A stretch of DNA of 64,000 nt, taken from NCBI GenBank assembly GCA_003222195.1, contig QHVB01000024.1, positions 310,001-374,000 of the forward strand. The letters run 5' to 3'. This document shows, in pieces, positions 25,431 through 33,915 of the stretch (positions are counted from its first letter, which is position 1; every line of letters begins with the position of its first letter). A program made the translations under genes and the position numbers. The notes beneath the pieces are model-generated. The model saw only the letters and a program-made list of their open reading frames with translations, did not search any database and was not told the origin of the DNA. The stretch comes from Gemmatimonadota bacterium. Lineage in GTDB: Bacteria > Gemmatimonadota > Gemmatimonadetes > Gemmatimonadales > GWC2-71-9.

Positions 25431-27683
25431 CTACGGTCCGTACAGAGCCCGATACAACTCGCGATTCCGCAAGAGGCTGCGGACATAACCGCGCGTTTCT
25501 GGATAGGGAATCAACTCGATAAAGCGATCGGGATCGCCGGCCCCGGCGCGCTCGAGCCAGCGGCGCACCGGAATTGGTCCGGCGTTGTAGGCCGCGACCG
25601 CCGCATCCACACGCCCGAAGCGCCTGAGCAGCTCGGCGAGGTGCGCCGCACCAAGATGGAGGTTGAGATCGGGCACGGTGATCCAGTCGGGATAGAAAGT
25701 GACGTCCAAGCCGCGCGCCAGGAGGGAGGCCGTGCTCGGTAGCAGCTGGGCCAGTCCGCGCGCCCCGGCCGGCGAGAGCGCCTCGACATCGAAGACGCTC
25801 TCCTGCCGGACGAGTGCCGCGAGCAGCAGGGCGTCCACGCCGAATTCCTGTGCCTCCGCTTCGACCGCGGTGCGATTCGGCCAGGGAAAAATCGCGCGCA
25901 GCACCCGTACGTCCCCAGGCGCGAGGAGCGCGGCCTGCCAACCCAGCCGGACGCCAGCCGACCCGAAGCCGCGCACGCCCAGTCCCTCGCTCCACGCGAG
26001 TAGCCCCTCGAGATCGGCGGGTGGGCGAGCGAGCGCGACACGGACCTCGGCCTGCGCTTCGGTGTCGAGTCCGGCCAGGAGCAGCGTGTCGATGCGCGCC
26101 AACCCCGCGAGCACCGCCGGCGGTGGCGTCGTCACGTCACTCATCGGCGGGAACGCGAGGGGCGGCAGGCCCGTCTCGCGGCGCGCGCGCATGCCGTAAT
26201 ATCCGAGTGAGTCCTCGCGCGCGAGCCCGACCCAGATGGTGCGTGCCTGCGTCGTGTCGCCTCGTGCCTCAGCCATTTTCCCGAGCCAGAAGCGCGCCGC
26301 GGTACGTTGCGGCCCGGCCGCGTCAATCTCCGATTGATACAATGCCGCGGCGCTGTCGGGTCGCCCCGTACTCTCGGCGCGGGCCGCCAGCCGGAAGCGC
26401 GCCAGCGAGGCGCGCGCATCACCGGGATACCGGCTGATCAACTCTCCATACCAGCGGCCGGCCTGCCGCCAATCGTCGCGACTGTCCTGCATGTCGCCCA
26501 GGATGTAGAGCGCGCCCGGCGTGGCGGAATCGGCCGGATAGCGCAGCGCGAATCCGGACAGCGCGGCGACCGCGGTGGAGTCGCCGAGGCGTACGAGCAC
26601 GCGGGCGCGGCGGTAGATCGCGAGCGGGCGACTCGCCGAGTCACGGGCTGCCGCGGCATACGCGCGCACCGCTTCTCGCAGGCGACCCGAAGCCACGAGC
26701 AGCTCGCCATACAGAAGAAGCGTTGTCGCACTCGAGTCGCCAGACCGGAGCGCGTGTTCCACGTGGACCCGGGCGTCGCGCGTCGTGGTGCGTCGATTCA
26801 GCGCGCGCGCCAGGGCGACGTGCTGTTCGGCGGTGCGCGGGGGCAGCGGGCGGAGGGCCAGGCTCACGCCCGCGGCGGCATCATCACTCAGCGGGTCGCG
26901 CGCCAGCAACGCGTAGAGGAGCGTTCGCGCGCGAGTCGAATCCCCCGTTGCCAGGGCAAGTCGCGCCGCGTCTAGACCGCCTCCCTTCCCTGCCATCGCG
27001 TACGCGTCGAGCGCGCGCGTGGTATCGCCGGCGAGCAGCAGCGAACGCGCGCGCGCCCGCGGCGCTTCGCGCGCCGCCGGCGGCGGCAGGTCGGCGAGCA
27101 GCTGGGCCGTGACAGCCGTATCGCGCGTGACCCGGGCCTGCCGTACCCGCAGCCAGGTATCGATGCTCGCGAGCGTGCCGCCCGACCGCGCAGCCGCGAA
27201 TGCGGCCGCGGCGCTGTCAGCCTGGCCCGCAGCCTCGAACGCAATGCCGGCGCGCACCGCGAGCAGCGGGACGTGCGCGGCGGGCGCTCGTGCCCGCGCC
27301 ATCTGAAAATGCGTAGCGGCAGAGGCGTACTGGTCGGTGCCGAACTCCGCCTGCGCCAGCACCGCAAGGGCCTCACCACCGAGATAGTCGAGCAGCCAAG
27401 GTTGGCCGACCAGCAGCTGCCTCGCGTGCTCGTAGCGGCGCGCGTGAACTTCGGCCTTGGCGCCTTCGACGATCAGGAATGCGTTGGGATTGGGGTCGCG
27501 CCGCGCGGCGGCCAGCAGAGTCTCCGCCGCGTGCCAGGGACGGCCCGACAGGCGCAGCGAATCGGCCCGGTACGTGGCGGTGTGATCGGCGGCGGGCGGG
27601 ACCGCGGCCTGGCCCCAGCTCTTCGGCGCCAGCACCAGGTTCCCCGCCAGCGCCGCGATCCAGAGAGCGCCGTGAGCGTTCAC
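25431..27683 (-). CDS. Soluble lytic transglycosylase with TPR-like superhelix
   Basis: 750 residues. A signal peptide (about 1-25) is followed by some 550 residues of alpha-helical TPR-like repeats, then a C-terminal goose-type lysozyme/SLT domain. The catalytic Glu (about residue 627) is in [20 protein letters not shown], followed by [10 protein letters not shown] and the AYNAGP motif. It cleaves peptidoglycan glycan strands to 1,6-anhydro products in the periplasm. The start overlaps the GWxTD lipoprotein stop (ATGA), so both are one operon. Confidence 0.93.
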   Translation of the reverse strand: MNAHGALWIAALAGNLVLAPKSWGQAAVPPAADHTATYRADSLRLSGRPWHAAETLLAAARRDPNPNAFLIVEGAKAEVHARRYEHARQLLVGQPWLLDYLGGEALAVLAQAEFGTDQYASAATHFQMARARAPAAHVPLLAVRAGIAFEAAGQADSAAAAFAAARSGGTLASIDTWLRVRQARVTRDTAVTAQLLADLPPPAAREAPRARARSLLLAGDTTRALDAYAMAGKGGGLDAARLALATGDSTRARTLLYALLARDPLSDDAAAGVSLALRPLPPRTAEQHVALARALNRRTTTRDARVHVEHALRSGDSSATTLLLYGELLVASGRLREAVRAYAAAARDSASRPLAIYRRARVLVRLGDSTAVAALSGFALRYPADSATPGALYILGDMQDSRDDWRQAGRWYGELISRYPGDARASLARFRLAARAESTGRPDSAAALYQSEIDAAGPQRTAARFWLGKMAEARGDTTQARTIWVGLAREDSLGYYGMRARRETGLPPLAFPPMSDVTTPPPAVLAGLARIDTLLLAGLDTEAQAEVRVALARPPADLEGLLAWSEGLGVRGFGSAGVRLGWQAALLAPGDVRVLRAIFPWPNRTAVEAEAQEFGVDALLLAALVRQESVFDVEALSPAGARGLAQLLPSTASLLARGLDVTFYPDWITVPDLNLHLGAAHLAELLRRFGRVDAAVAAYNAGPIPVRRWLERAGAGDPDRFIELIPYPETRGYVRSLLRNRELYRALYGP

Positions 27684-29074
27684 TTGCCCGCTTGCCTCAC
27701 GCGCGCCAGGACCCGTTGATAATCGGCCCGTGACCCGGGGGTCAGGCGATACTGGTTGAACCCGGTCTGATCCTGGAAGTACACGACGAGCCGCTGCGCC
27801 GTGTACGTCCAGCGCAGCAGCCGCGTTCCGTTCCGATCGATGCCGCTCGAGAGGTCGGTCATGTCATCCGGTTCGCCAAGGGTGATGAAGACTTCGCCGC
27901 GCTCGGTCAGCCACCCGGGCTGGCCCTCATCGGGAAAGCGAATGTTCGCCTGTTGCACGCGCCGAAAATAATCATCGATCGCCTCGTTTTCCGGCGTCAG
28001 CGGTACCGGGTCCGTCGCCTTCCAGAACTCCCGCCATACGTCGGGGCGACGGTCGGGCGGAGAGCGCCGCAGCGAGTCCACCCAATCCTGGCGGTCGAAG
28101 TAACGGAGCAAACTCATCATCTCCTCGAAATTCGTGATCACCCAGTGGCTGGAGAAGCTCACCAAAAAACGGGTGCGCGCCGTGTCCCCGATCACCCCCG
28201 GCACCAGGATCTGCAGCTCAGCCTGACCCACGGGCAGGCTCGAGGGCACGACGACGACTGTGGCTGACGCGATGGCGGTGTCACCGCGGAGGCGCACCGA
28301 GTCGCGCCACAGCTCGTGATTGGCCGCGTCTACCACGCGCGCCAGCAGCTTCGTGGGCGGCGCGCCATAGCGCTCGATATAAAAGCGCATCGAATCGGGA
28401 CCGTAGGGCAACGTGGCGCGTGGGTTCGCGACCAGCTGCGGAAAGTCACCACGCCGTGACCGACCCTCGGCCGTGTAGACGGCGATGGGTTTCGCCGTCG
28501 CCGGCTTCGCGAAGCGTGGCGCGGTATCGGCGCGTTCGGCGCGCGCGAAGGCGGGGCCGTTGCGATCGCGCACCATCGCCATCACGTAATACGCGCCAGG
28601 CGGCACCATGACGAACTGCTGGAAGATGATGCTCTCGTCGCTGCGAAGCGTCTCCTGAAAGTTGCGAACCCGTACCTGTTCGTCGCTGCCGATCTGCCGC
28701 AGCGGCGAGCGACTGGTGCTGTCGGTCCGGAACGATGCCTCCACGCGATATTCGGCGACGAACTCGCCGCCGCGCCGTTGAAACGTCAGCGTCTGATTGG
28801 TGAGCGACACCGAAAACAGCGCGAGCGTGGAGTCGGGCGAGGGTCCGGCGAGATAGCGCACGGACGCGATGAACGGCAAACCGCCGCCGCCCACGAGCGC
28901 ACCCATCGAACGGTATACGGACGACGCGTCGAACAGTCGCGGAAGTGTCGGCCCGAGCTGCGGCGCCGCAGCCGGTTTTCCCGCGCGTGGCAACGGTGCG
29001 CAGCCGCCGGACAGCACGGCGACCGCCAGCAGTCCTCCCTGCGCTGCTAGTCTCACGCCCACGCGTCGCATCAC
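27680..29074 (-). CDS. GWxTD domain lipoprotein
   Basis: 464 residues. N-terminal lipobox AVLSGGC after a hydrophobic stretch marks it as a lipoprotein. The middle is beta-rich. The C-terminal domain carries GWLTERGEVFITLGEPDDM, the GWxTD signature found in Bacteroidota, Gemmatimonadota and related phyla. The family's function is not established. Starts at GTG 29074 or ATG 29071. It lies 44 nt from the divergent kinase gene and is coupled to the transglycosylase gene. Confidence 0.9.
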   Translation of the reverse strand: MMRRVGVRLAAQGGLLAVAVLSGGCAPLPRAGKPAAAPQLGPTLPRLFDASSVYRSMGALVGGGGLPFIASVRYLAGPSPDSTLALFSVSLTNQTLTFQRRGGEFVAEYRVEASFRTDSTSRSPLRQIGSDEQVRVRNFQETLRSDESIIFQQFVMVPPGAYYVMAMVRDRNGPAFARAERADTAPRFAKPATAKPIAVYTAEGRSRRGDFPQLVANPRATLPYGPDSMRFYIERYGAPPTKLLARVVDAANHELWRDSVRLRGDTAIASATVVVVPSSLPVGQAELQILVPGVIGDTARTRFLVSFSSHWVITNFEEMMSLLRYFDRQDWVDSLRRSPPDRRPDVWREFWKATDPVPLTPENEAIDDYFRRVQQANIRFPDEGQPGWLTERGEVFITLGEPDDMTDLSSGIDRNGTRLLRWTYTAQRLVVYFQDQTGFNQYRLTPGSRADYQRVLARVRQAGK

Positions 29075-29118
29075 TTGCAGAGCCTCAAATCAGGACGTTA
29101 GTTTCGCGCACAACCCCC

Positions 29119-30033
29119 ATGGCTCTCGAAAACCTGGCCGGCAGGGCAATCGCCGGCTACCGTCTCCTTGAGCGCGTCGGCGAAGGAGGGACGGCGGAGG
29201 TGTACCGCGCCGAGCATCCCGAGCGCGGCGCGTGTGCGTTCAAGGTATTGCGCGAGGGTCTGAGGGGCGACCCCATCGTGGTCAAACGCTTCCTGCGGGA
29301 AGCGGGATATGGAACCCGCGTCGTGCATCCCGGTGTGGTCCGCACCTACGACTTCGGGGAATCCGACGGTCTGTATTATCTCGCGCTCGAGTGGGCCACC
29401 GGCGAGCCGCTCGCGAACTTCTTACACCGCGAGGGCCCGCTGGCTCCGGCGGACGCGATCCCGCTCGTGCGGCAGCTCGCCGACGCGCTGGCCGCCGCGC
29501 ATGCGGCCGGCATCGTTCATCGCGATCTAAAACCCGAGAACATCATGTTCGATGCGCGCACGCACACCGTGAAGCTGCTCGATTTCGGCATCGCGCGTGA
29601 CGCCGAGCTGCCACCCGAAGAGCGGCTGACGCGCACCGGGTTCTTCGTCGGGACATTGCAATACGTCGCCCCCGAGGCGCTCTCGGGTGAGCTCGTCGAC
29701 GGGCGCGCCGACATCTATAGTCTCGCGAAGATCACGTACTACATGCTGACCGGACGTCATCCGCACGACGGGCGCAGCCCGCGCGAGCTGTTCCAACAGC
29801 TCCTCAGCGGGAAACCGACGCCGCTCTCAGAGGCGAGCGATCGGAAATTCCCACCCGCACTCGAGGCGGCAGTGATGAAAGGCCTGGCCCGGCAGCCGGG
29901 CGATCGCCAGCCGACGGTGACGGCGTTCGCGGACGACCTGGAAGCGGCGCTCGCGGGAACGAAAGGCAGCGCCAAGTCGCGCGGCCTGCTGGGGGCCTTG
30001 AAAAACATCGTCGGCAAGCGGAACAGTGAATAG
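29119..30033 (+). CDS. Cytosolic Ser/Thr protein kinase (kinase 1)
   Basis: 304 residues. Complete Hanks-type kinase: glycine loop VGEGGTAEVY, catalytic Lys in CAFKVL, HRDLKPEN, DFGIA, and YVAPEAL. After the kinase (about 15-275) only a short basic tail follows (KGSAKSRGLLGALKNIVGK), with no transmembrane helix. The frame is open upstream to 28945, but that part antiparallels the GWxTD gene; ATG 29119 fits the domain start. It overlaps pyrE by 8 nt and heads a kinase-pyrE-chemoreceptor operon. Confidence 0.92.
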   Translation: MALENLAGRAIAGYRLLERVGEGGTAEVYRAEHPERGACAFKVLREGLRGDPIVVKRFLREAGYGTRVVHPGVVRTYDFGESDGLYYLALEWATGEPLANFLHREGPLAPADAIPLVRQLADALAAAHAAGIVHRDLKPENIMFDARTHTVKLLDFGIARDAELPPEERLTRTGFFVGTLQYVAPEALSGELVDGRADIYSLAKITYYMLTGRHPHDGRSPRELFQQLLSGKPTPLSEASDRKFPPALEAAVMKGLARQPGDRQPTVTAFADDLEAALAGTKGSAKSRGLLGALKNIVGKRNSE

Positions 30034-30604
30034 TAGTAGCGACTACTACTACCTACGTAATACGCTCAAGGACCTTCTCCTCGCGCGCTCCGTCCGGCAC
30101 GGCGAGTTCGTGCTCGCCTCGGGCCGCCGCTCCTCCTTCTATATCGACGCCCGCCTCACCACGATGTGCGGTGAGGGCCTGGCCGTCGTGGGCGGGCTGG
30201 GTCTCGATCGCCTGGCCGCTCGCGGCTGGAGTCCGCGGGCTGTGGGGGGGTTGACGCTCGGCGCCGACCCGATCGCCTATGCCCTCGCGCTGACCGCCCG
30301 GCGTCGCGGCCAGCTGCTCGACGCATTTACCGTGCGGAAGCAACCGAAAGACCACGGCACGGGACAGCGCATCGAGGGCTGCTTTGCGTCCGGCTACCCC
30401 GTCGTCATCGTCGAAGATGTGCTCACGACCGGGCGCTCGGCTCACGAGGCGATCAATGCCGTGCAAAGCGAAGGGGGCCACGTGCTCGGCGTGCTGGCGG
30501 TGCTGGATCGTGAGGAAGGAGGCCGGGAGGCGATCGAGCGCGCGGGATATCTCGTCGAACCCTTTCTGACCGCGTCGGATCTTGGCTTGGGCCTCCCCAA
30601 GTGA
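30026..30604 (+). CDS. pyrE: Orotate phosphoribosyltransferase
   Basis: 192 residues, normal for PyrE. It converts orotate and PRPP to OMP in pyrimidine synthesis. [16 protein letters not shown] binds substrate; [20 protein letters not shown] is the PRPP-binding motif; [14 protein letters not shown] is the flexible loop. The GTG start at 30026 overlaps the kinase stop. The 5' end reads as an inverted TAG/CTA repeat, which encodes SSSDYYY and is simply coding sequence. The stop overlaps the next gene's GTG. Confidence 0.95.
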   Translation: MNSSSDYYYLRNTLKDLLLARSVRHGEFVLASGRRSSFYIDARLTTMCGEGLAVVGGLGLDRLAARGWSPRAVGGLTLGADPIAYALALTARRRGQLLDAFTVRKQPKDHGTGQRIEGCFASGYPVVIVEDVLTTGRSAHEAINAVQSEGGHVLGVLAVLDREEGGREAIERAGYLVEPFLTASDLGLGLPK

Positions 30605-32295
30605 CTGAGCCTGCCCGCGGCCTGTCGTTCGCCGCCCGCGCGCGCGGCTGGCACGACGATGCGACCGCGCTCGAGCAGCGCTTCAAGGATCTCGAGACGT
30701 TCGAACGCAGTCACCGCCGCCGCTGGGCCATTGCGGCCGCGCTCCTCGTTCTCGGCGTGCTCGGCAAGCTGGGCGGGGTCACCGACACACGCCTCGGCAC
30801 GATCGTGCTGGTCGCCGGCGGCGCGGCCGTGATCAACGCGATCGTCGGATTGATCAACGAGCGCGGCTGGTATCGCTGGTGGTTCATCTATATGCTGCCG
30901 CTGCTCGACGTCCTGCTCGTCAATGTGCTCGTCGTCTGGTTTGGGCACGGCGGTGTCGTCGCGGCCCTGTTCATCGCGGTGCTGCCGTACGCTTTCGATC
31001 AGGGCCACGCGGTCGGCGACTTCCTCGTGCTCGTCGCGTCGCTCGCCTATTTGCTCGCGAGCTGGGCGCACGGCCGTCTGGATCCCGGCGGCACGGGTCT
31101 CGATACGGTGGCATACCTCGAGACGGGCGTCTTCATCATCGTGGCGATGGCGCTCAAGCGGATTCCCGCGACACTCATCCAGCGCATTCGCCACGCGCGC
31201 AGCGTGATGGGCGAGGCGGAGCAGGGCTACCTCGCCGTTCGCGCCGCCGCCGCCGAGGCCGACGAACTCGGCTTCCTGGAAAAGAGCTTCAACCGCATGC
31301 TCGAGGAGATCGGCACCACGATCTCGTCGGTGCAGCGCGAGGCCGACGAAGTCGCAGCCTTCGCCGAAGAGCTGGCGGCCGCTGCGCAGGAGCTCCACGC
31401 GACCACCGAGTCCCTCACACAGACGTCACAACGACTGGCCGGCGACCTCGGCCATCAGCGGGGCCTGGCCGACGGGGCGCGCGGCGAAAGCGCCAAGGCG
31501 GCCGATCAGGCCGAGTCACTCCGCGTGCGTGCCGAGCTGATGCAGGTCGATTCGTCACGCCTCGTCGGCACCGCGGAGCGGGGGCGCGAGCGCGTCGCGC
31601 GCGCGAGTGCCACGCTCCGCGCCGTCGGCGAGGAGGTACGGGCGACGGCCTCCACGGTGGCTGGCTTGTCGGGGATGTCCGAACGGATCGGCGTGTTCGC
31701 CCAAACCATCGCGCGCATCGCGCGACAGACGCACCTCCTCGCCCTCAACGCGGCGATCGAGGCGGCACGCGCCGAGGAGCATGGGGAAGGTTTCGCGGTC
31801 GTCGCGGATGAGGTGCGCACGCTCGCGGCCGAGGCAGGGAAGTCGGCGCGCGAAGTGGCCGAGCTGGTGAGCGATCTGCGGACCGGCATCGAGGCCGCGG
31901 GGCGAGCGATGCAGTCGGGCGAAGCTAAGGTGCGCGACATCGGGGCAGTCGCGGCTGAAGCGGACGGCGCCCTCCAGGAGCTGCATCAGGGCGTGCAGTT
32001 GATGGGCGAGCTGGTCAATGCGACCGCGGAGGTGTCGCGTAGCCAGGCGCAGCGGCTCGCCGAGCTCGCACAATCGTTACAGCAAGTCGCCAGTATCTCG
32101 ACAGCGTCATCGGATAGTGCCAACAACACCGCAGCCGCCACCGAGGCGCAGATCACTTCCATGGGAGAGCTGACCGCAACATCGCAGCAGCTCGCCCAGC
32201 TGGCCGAGCGGCTGCGTGGGGGTATGGCGCGATTCTCGGTGCTGCGACGGGATCAAACGGCGCAAGAGCATCAGATCCGGCCGGCTGCCGACTGA
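30601..32295 (+). CDS. Methyl-accepting chemotaxis-type receptor
   Basis: 564 residues. Four to five membrane helices (about 43-185), with no periplasmic sensor loop, are followed by a HAMP-like linker and a long coiled-coil signalling domain. The hairpin tip [21 protein letters not shown] and [16 protein letters not shown] is the conserved CheA/CheW-contact region. With so little outside the membrane it probably senses something within the bilayer or in the cytoplasm. No che genes are nearby. GTG start overlaps the pyrE stop (GTGACTGA). Confidence 0.92.
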   Translation: MTEPARGLSFAARARGWHDDATALEQRFKDLETFERSHRRRWAIAAALLVLGVLGKLGGVTDTRLGTIVLVAGGAAVINAIVGLINERGWYRWWFIYMLPLLDVLLVNVLVVWFGHGGVVAALFIAVLPYAFDQGHAVGDFLVLVASLAYLLASWAHGRLDPGGTGLDTVAYLETGVFIIVAMALKRIPATLIQRIRHARSVMGEAEQGYLAVRAAAAEADELGFLEKSFNRMLEEIGTTISSVQREADEVAAFAEELAAAAQELHATTESLTQTSQRLAGDLGHQRGLADGARGESAKAADQAESLRVRAELMQVDSSRLVGTAERGRERVARASATLRAVGEEVRATASTVAGLSGMSERIGVFAQTIARIARQTHLLALNAAIEAARAEEHGEGFAVVADEVRTLAAEAGKSAREVAELVSDLRTGIEAAGRAMQSGEAKVRDIGAVAAEADGALQELHQGVQLMGELVNATAEVSRSQAQRLAELAQSLQQVASISTASSDSANNTAAATEAQITSMGELTATSQQLAQLAERLRGGMARFSVLRRDQTAQEHQIRPAAD

Positions 32296-32299
32296 AGGC

Positions 32300-33169
32300 T
32301 CACCCCGCACGGGAGACCGCTACGGCGCTCGGGCCTTGGTCCCACGACCCCGCGTTGAAGGGGTGAAACGCACGCAGGGCCTCCCGGTACGGGATGATCA
32401 GCAGATCGATGTATCGCGCTAGCGCCACAGCAAACGGAAACCGGCGGCGAAACTCACCAGCCGTGACACCCAGAACCGTGCGCAGGTGGCGGCCGAAGCT
32501 TTGCGGCGACGAATAGTCCATTCGGTATGCCACGTCCGAGACCGACAGACCCGGGTTTTGAAACAGGAATGACGCGTGGAGCAGTCGCATCCCGGCGAGA
32601 TAACTCTTGGGCGACGGAATGCCGGCGCGATGAAACCGAGACATCAGCGTGCTCGGCCGGACACGGAGATGTCGCGCGAGGCCGCGCACCGTGCTGAGCG
32701 CCGGCGCCAGGCGCGCGACCGCTTCGAAGAACAGCCGCGTTTCTTCCGGCGGAGACGGGTCCCCTAACGCCGGAATCAGGTGGGCGAGAATACGCCCGGC
32801 GACCGGCGAGGCGGGATGTCCCACGATGTCGCGCAGCCGCCGCCACCCATCCGGCTCGGTGCAATCCACCGCGCTGCGCACGCCCGTGGCGCCGAGCCGC
32901 AGCAGTGTTTCGGTGGCCTCGCGATCGTGCCGCGACACGAGCGCGACAGCCGGGATGGCGGGGAACTCGCGCACGAACCGCGCGACGCCGGGTAGCGCTT
33001 CGCCGTCACAGCGGTGCACCGAGATGACCATGGCATCGACGCGGCGGCGCCGCGCGACGTAGAGCGCCTCGCGCAGCGAATCGGCGTGCAGCGTATCGAA
33101 GCAGCCGTCACCCGCCGCGTCGATCCGCGGGCGTTCCGGGGGAGGGAGAACCGTGCAGACGGTCACCAT
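32300..33169 (-). CDS. AraC-type regulator with receiver-like N-terminus
   Basis: 289 residues. The N-terminal 125 residues look like a degenerate receiver-like alpha/beta domain (DAMVISVHRC, AVALVSRHDRE, LLRLGATGV) without a clear phosphoacceptor. The C-terminal AraC-type double HTH spans about 160-265: LARHLRVRPSTLMSRFHRAG and VAYRMDYSSPQSFGRHLRTVLG, followed by TAGEFRRRF. Targets are unknown. Converges with the chemoreceptor gene and has a 250-bp divergent upstream region with an inverted repeat. Confidence 0.88.
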   Translation of the reverse strand: MVTVCTVLPPPERPRIDAAGDGCFDTLHADSLREALYVARRRRVDAMVISVHRCDGEALPGVARFVREFPAIPAVALVSRHDREATETLLRLGATGVRSAVDCTEPDGWRRLRDIVGHPASPVAGRILAHLIPALGDPSPPEETRLFFEAVARLAPALSTVRGLARHLRVRPSTLMSRFHRAGIPSPKSYLAGMRLLHASFLFQNPGLSVSDVAYRMDYSSPQSFGRHLRTVLGVTAGEFRRRFPFAVALARYIDLLIIPYREALRAFHPFNAGSWDQGPSAVAVSRAG

Positions 33170-33244
33170 GCGCGATCATGGTAACCGCCGCCTTTCAACT
33201 CCCAGTCATCGCCGCGCTGGCGCACGTCATACGGCCTGCGGTGA

Positions 33245-33270
33245 TTTTTCGCACCGCATGGTGCAAAAAA
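33245..33270. promoter_or_regulatory. AT-flanked inverted repeat upstream of the AraC gene
   Basis: TTTTTC-GCACC-GCAT-GGTGC-AAAAAA. The 5-bp stem GCACC/GGTGC (33251-33255, 33260-33264) is flanked by T5 and A6 that can also pair. It is markedly AT-rich for this genome and lies 76 bp upstream of the AraC ATG. It could be an autoregulatory operator or a bidirectional terminator. The rest of the 33170-33419 spacer shows nothing else I can identify. Confidence 0.45.
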
Positions 33271-33419
33271 GTGGCGGTTGCGGATCGAGCGTGGGTAGCT
33301 CATTCTCGTGCTGGATGTTGATGCAACGCGGCCGCGGTAACGCGGTTATCGGAGAAATCCGGCTGTCCATTCGCGTGCGTTAGCGACGAGCACGCCTGGA
33401 CCGAGGCCACCCCACGCCA

Positions 33420-33911
33420 ATGACGTCAAAGCGCTGGCTGATCGGGTTGTCATCGCTCGTCGTGATGTTGACGATCGCCGGCGCCGTGAGCTTCGTGCAT
33501 TACGTTCGCGCCCATGCCCCCCAGCCGACGCTGGTTGCGGTTGCGCCGTTCGACATCTTCGTCCCCGGCCTCGAGCAGTGGCGCGTTCGCCTCGCGCACG
33601 ATCTTACCGCCCGGCTCGACAGCACGCCGCCGCTCACGGCGGTTTCGCAGGACGTGGTTCGCGAGCGCTGGCGCGGGCAGAAACAACCGGAAATCGCGGC
33701 GCTCGATCTGGCGCGCCGCACCAGCGCGGGGATCGCGGTCTACGGACGCCTGGACCCGTCCGCGAGCAACGATTCGGTGCTCGTGCGAATGATGGTTATC
33801 GATGCCGGGACAGGGCGGGTGCTCTCGGTCATGAACGCCCCTTGGCCTCGCCAGCGCCTCCCGGACCTCGCCAGCCCGCTCGCCCAGCACGTTCGACAGA
33901 ACTATCGTTAA
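33420..33911 (+). CDS. Membrane-anchored FlgO/TolB-N-like protein
   Basis: 163 residues. One N-terminal helix (LIGLSSLVVMLTIAGAVSFV) anchors a periplasmic alpha/beta domain with the strand-helix pattern VAVAPFDIFVPG, LAHDLTARLDSTPPLTAVSQ, and ALDLARRTSAGIAVYGRLDPS. This is the FlgO/TolB N-terminal fold, in which short secreted proteins or kinase ectodomains build a similar domain. The kinase gene that starts 4 nt later carries the same kind of domain in its extracellular part, so the two may form a sensor pair (inference). Confidence 0.7.
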   Translation: MTSKRWLIGLSSLVVMLTIAGAVSFVHYVRAHAPQPTLVAVAPFDIFVPGLEQWRVRLAHDLTARLDSTPPLTAVSQDVVRERWRGQKQPEIAALDLARRTSAGIAVYGRLDPSASNDSVLVRMMVIDAGTGRVLSVMNAPWPRQRLPDLASPLAQHVRQNYR

Positions 33912-33915
33912 CCAC

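Noticed and set aside
30030-30055. TAG-repeat / CTA inverted repeat at the pyrE start resembling origin DnaA-trios
   Set aside because: It is in coding sequence for SSSDYYY, lies far from dnaA, and no AT-rich context or DnaA box is near.
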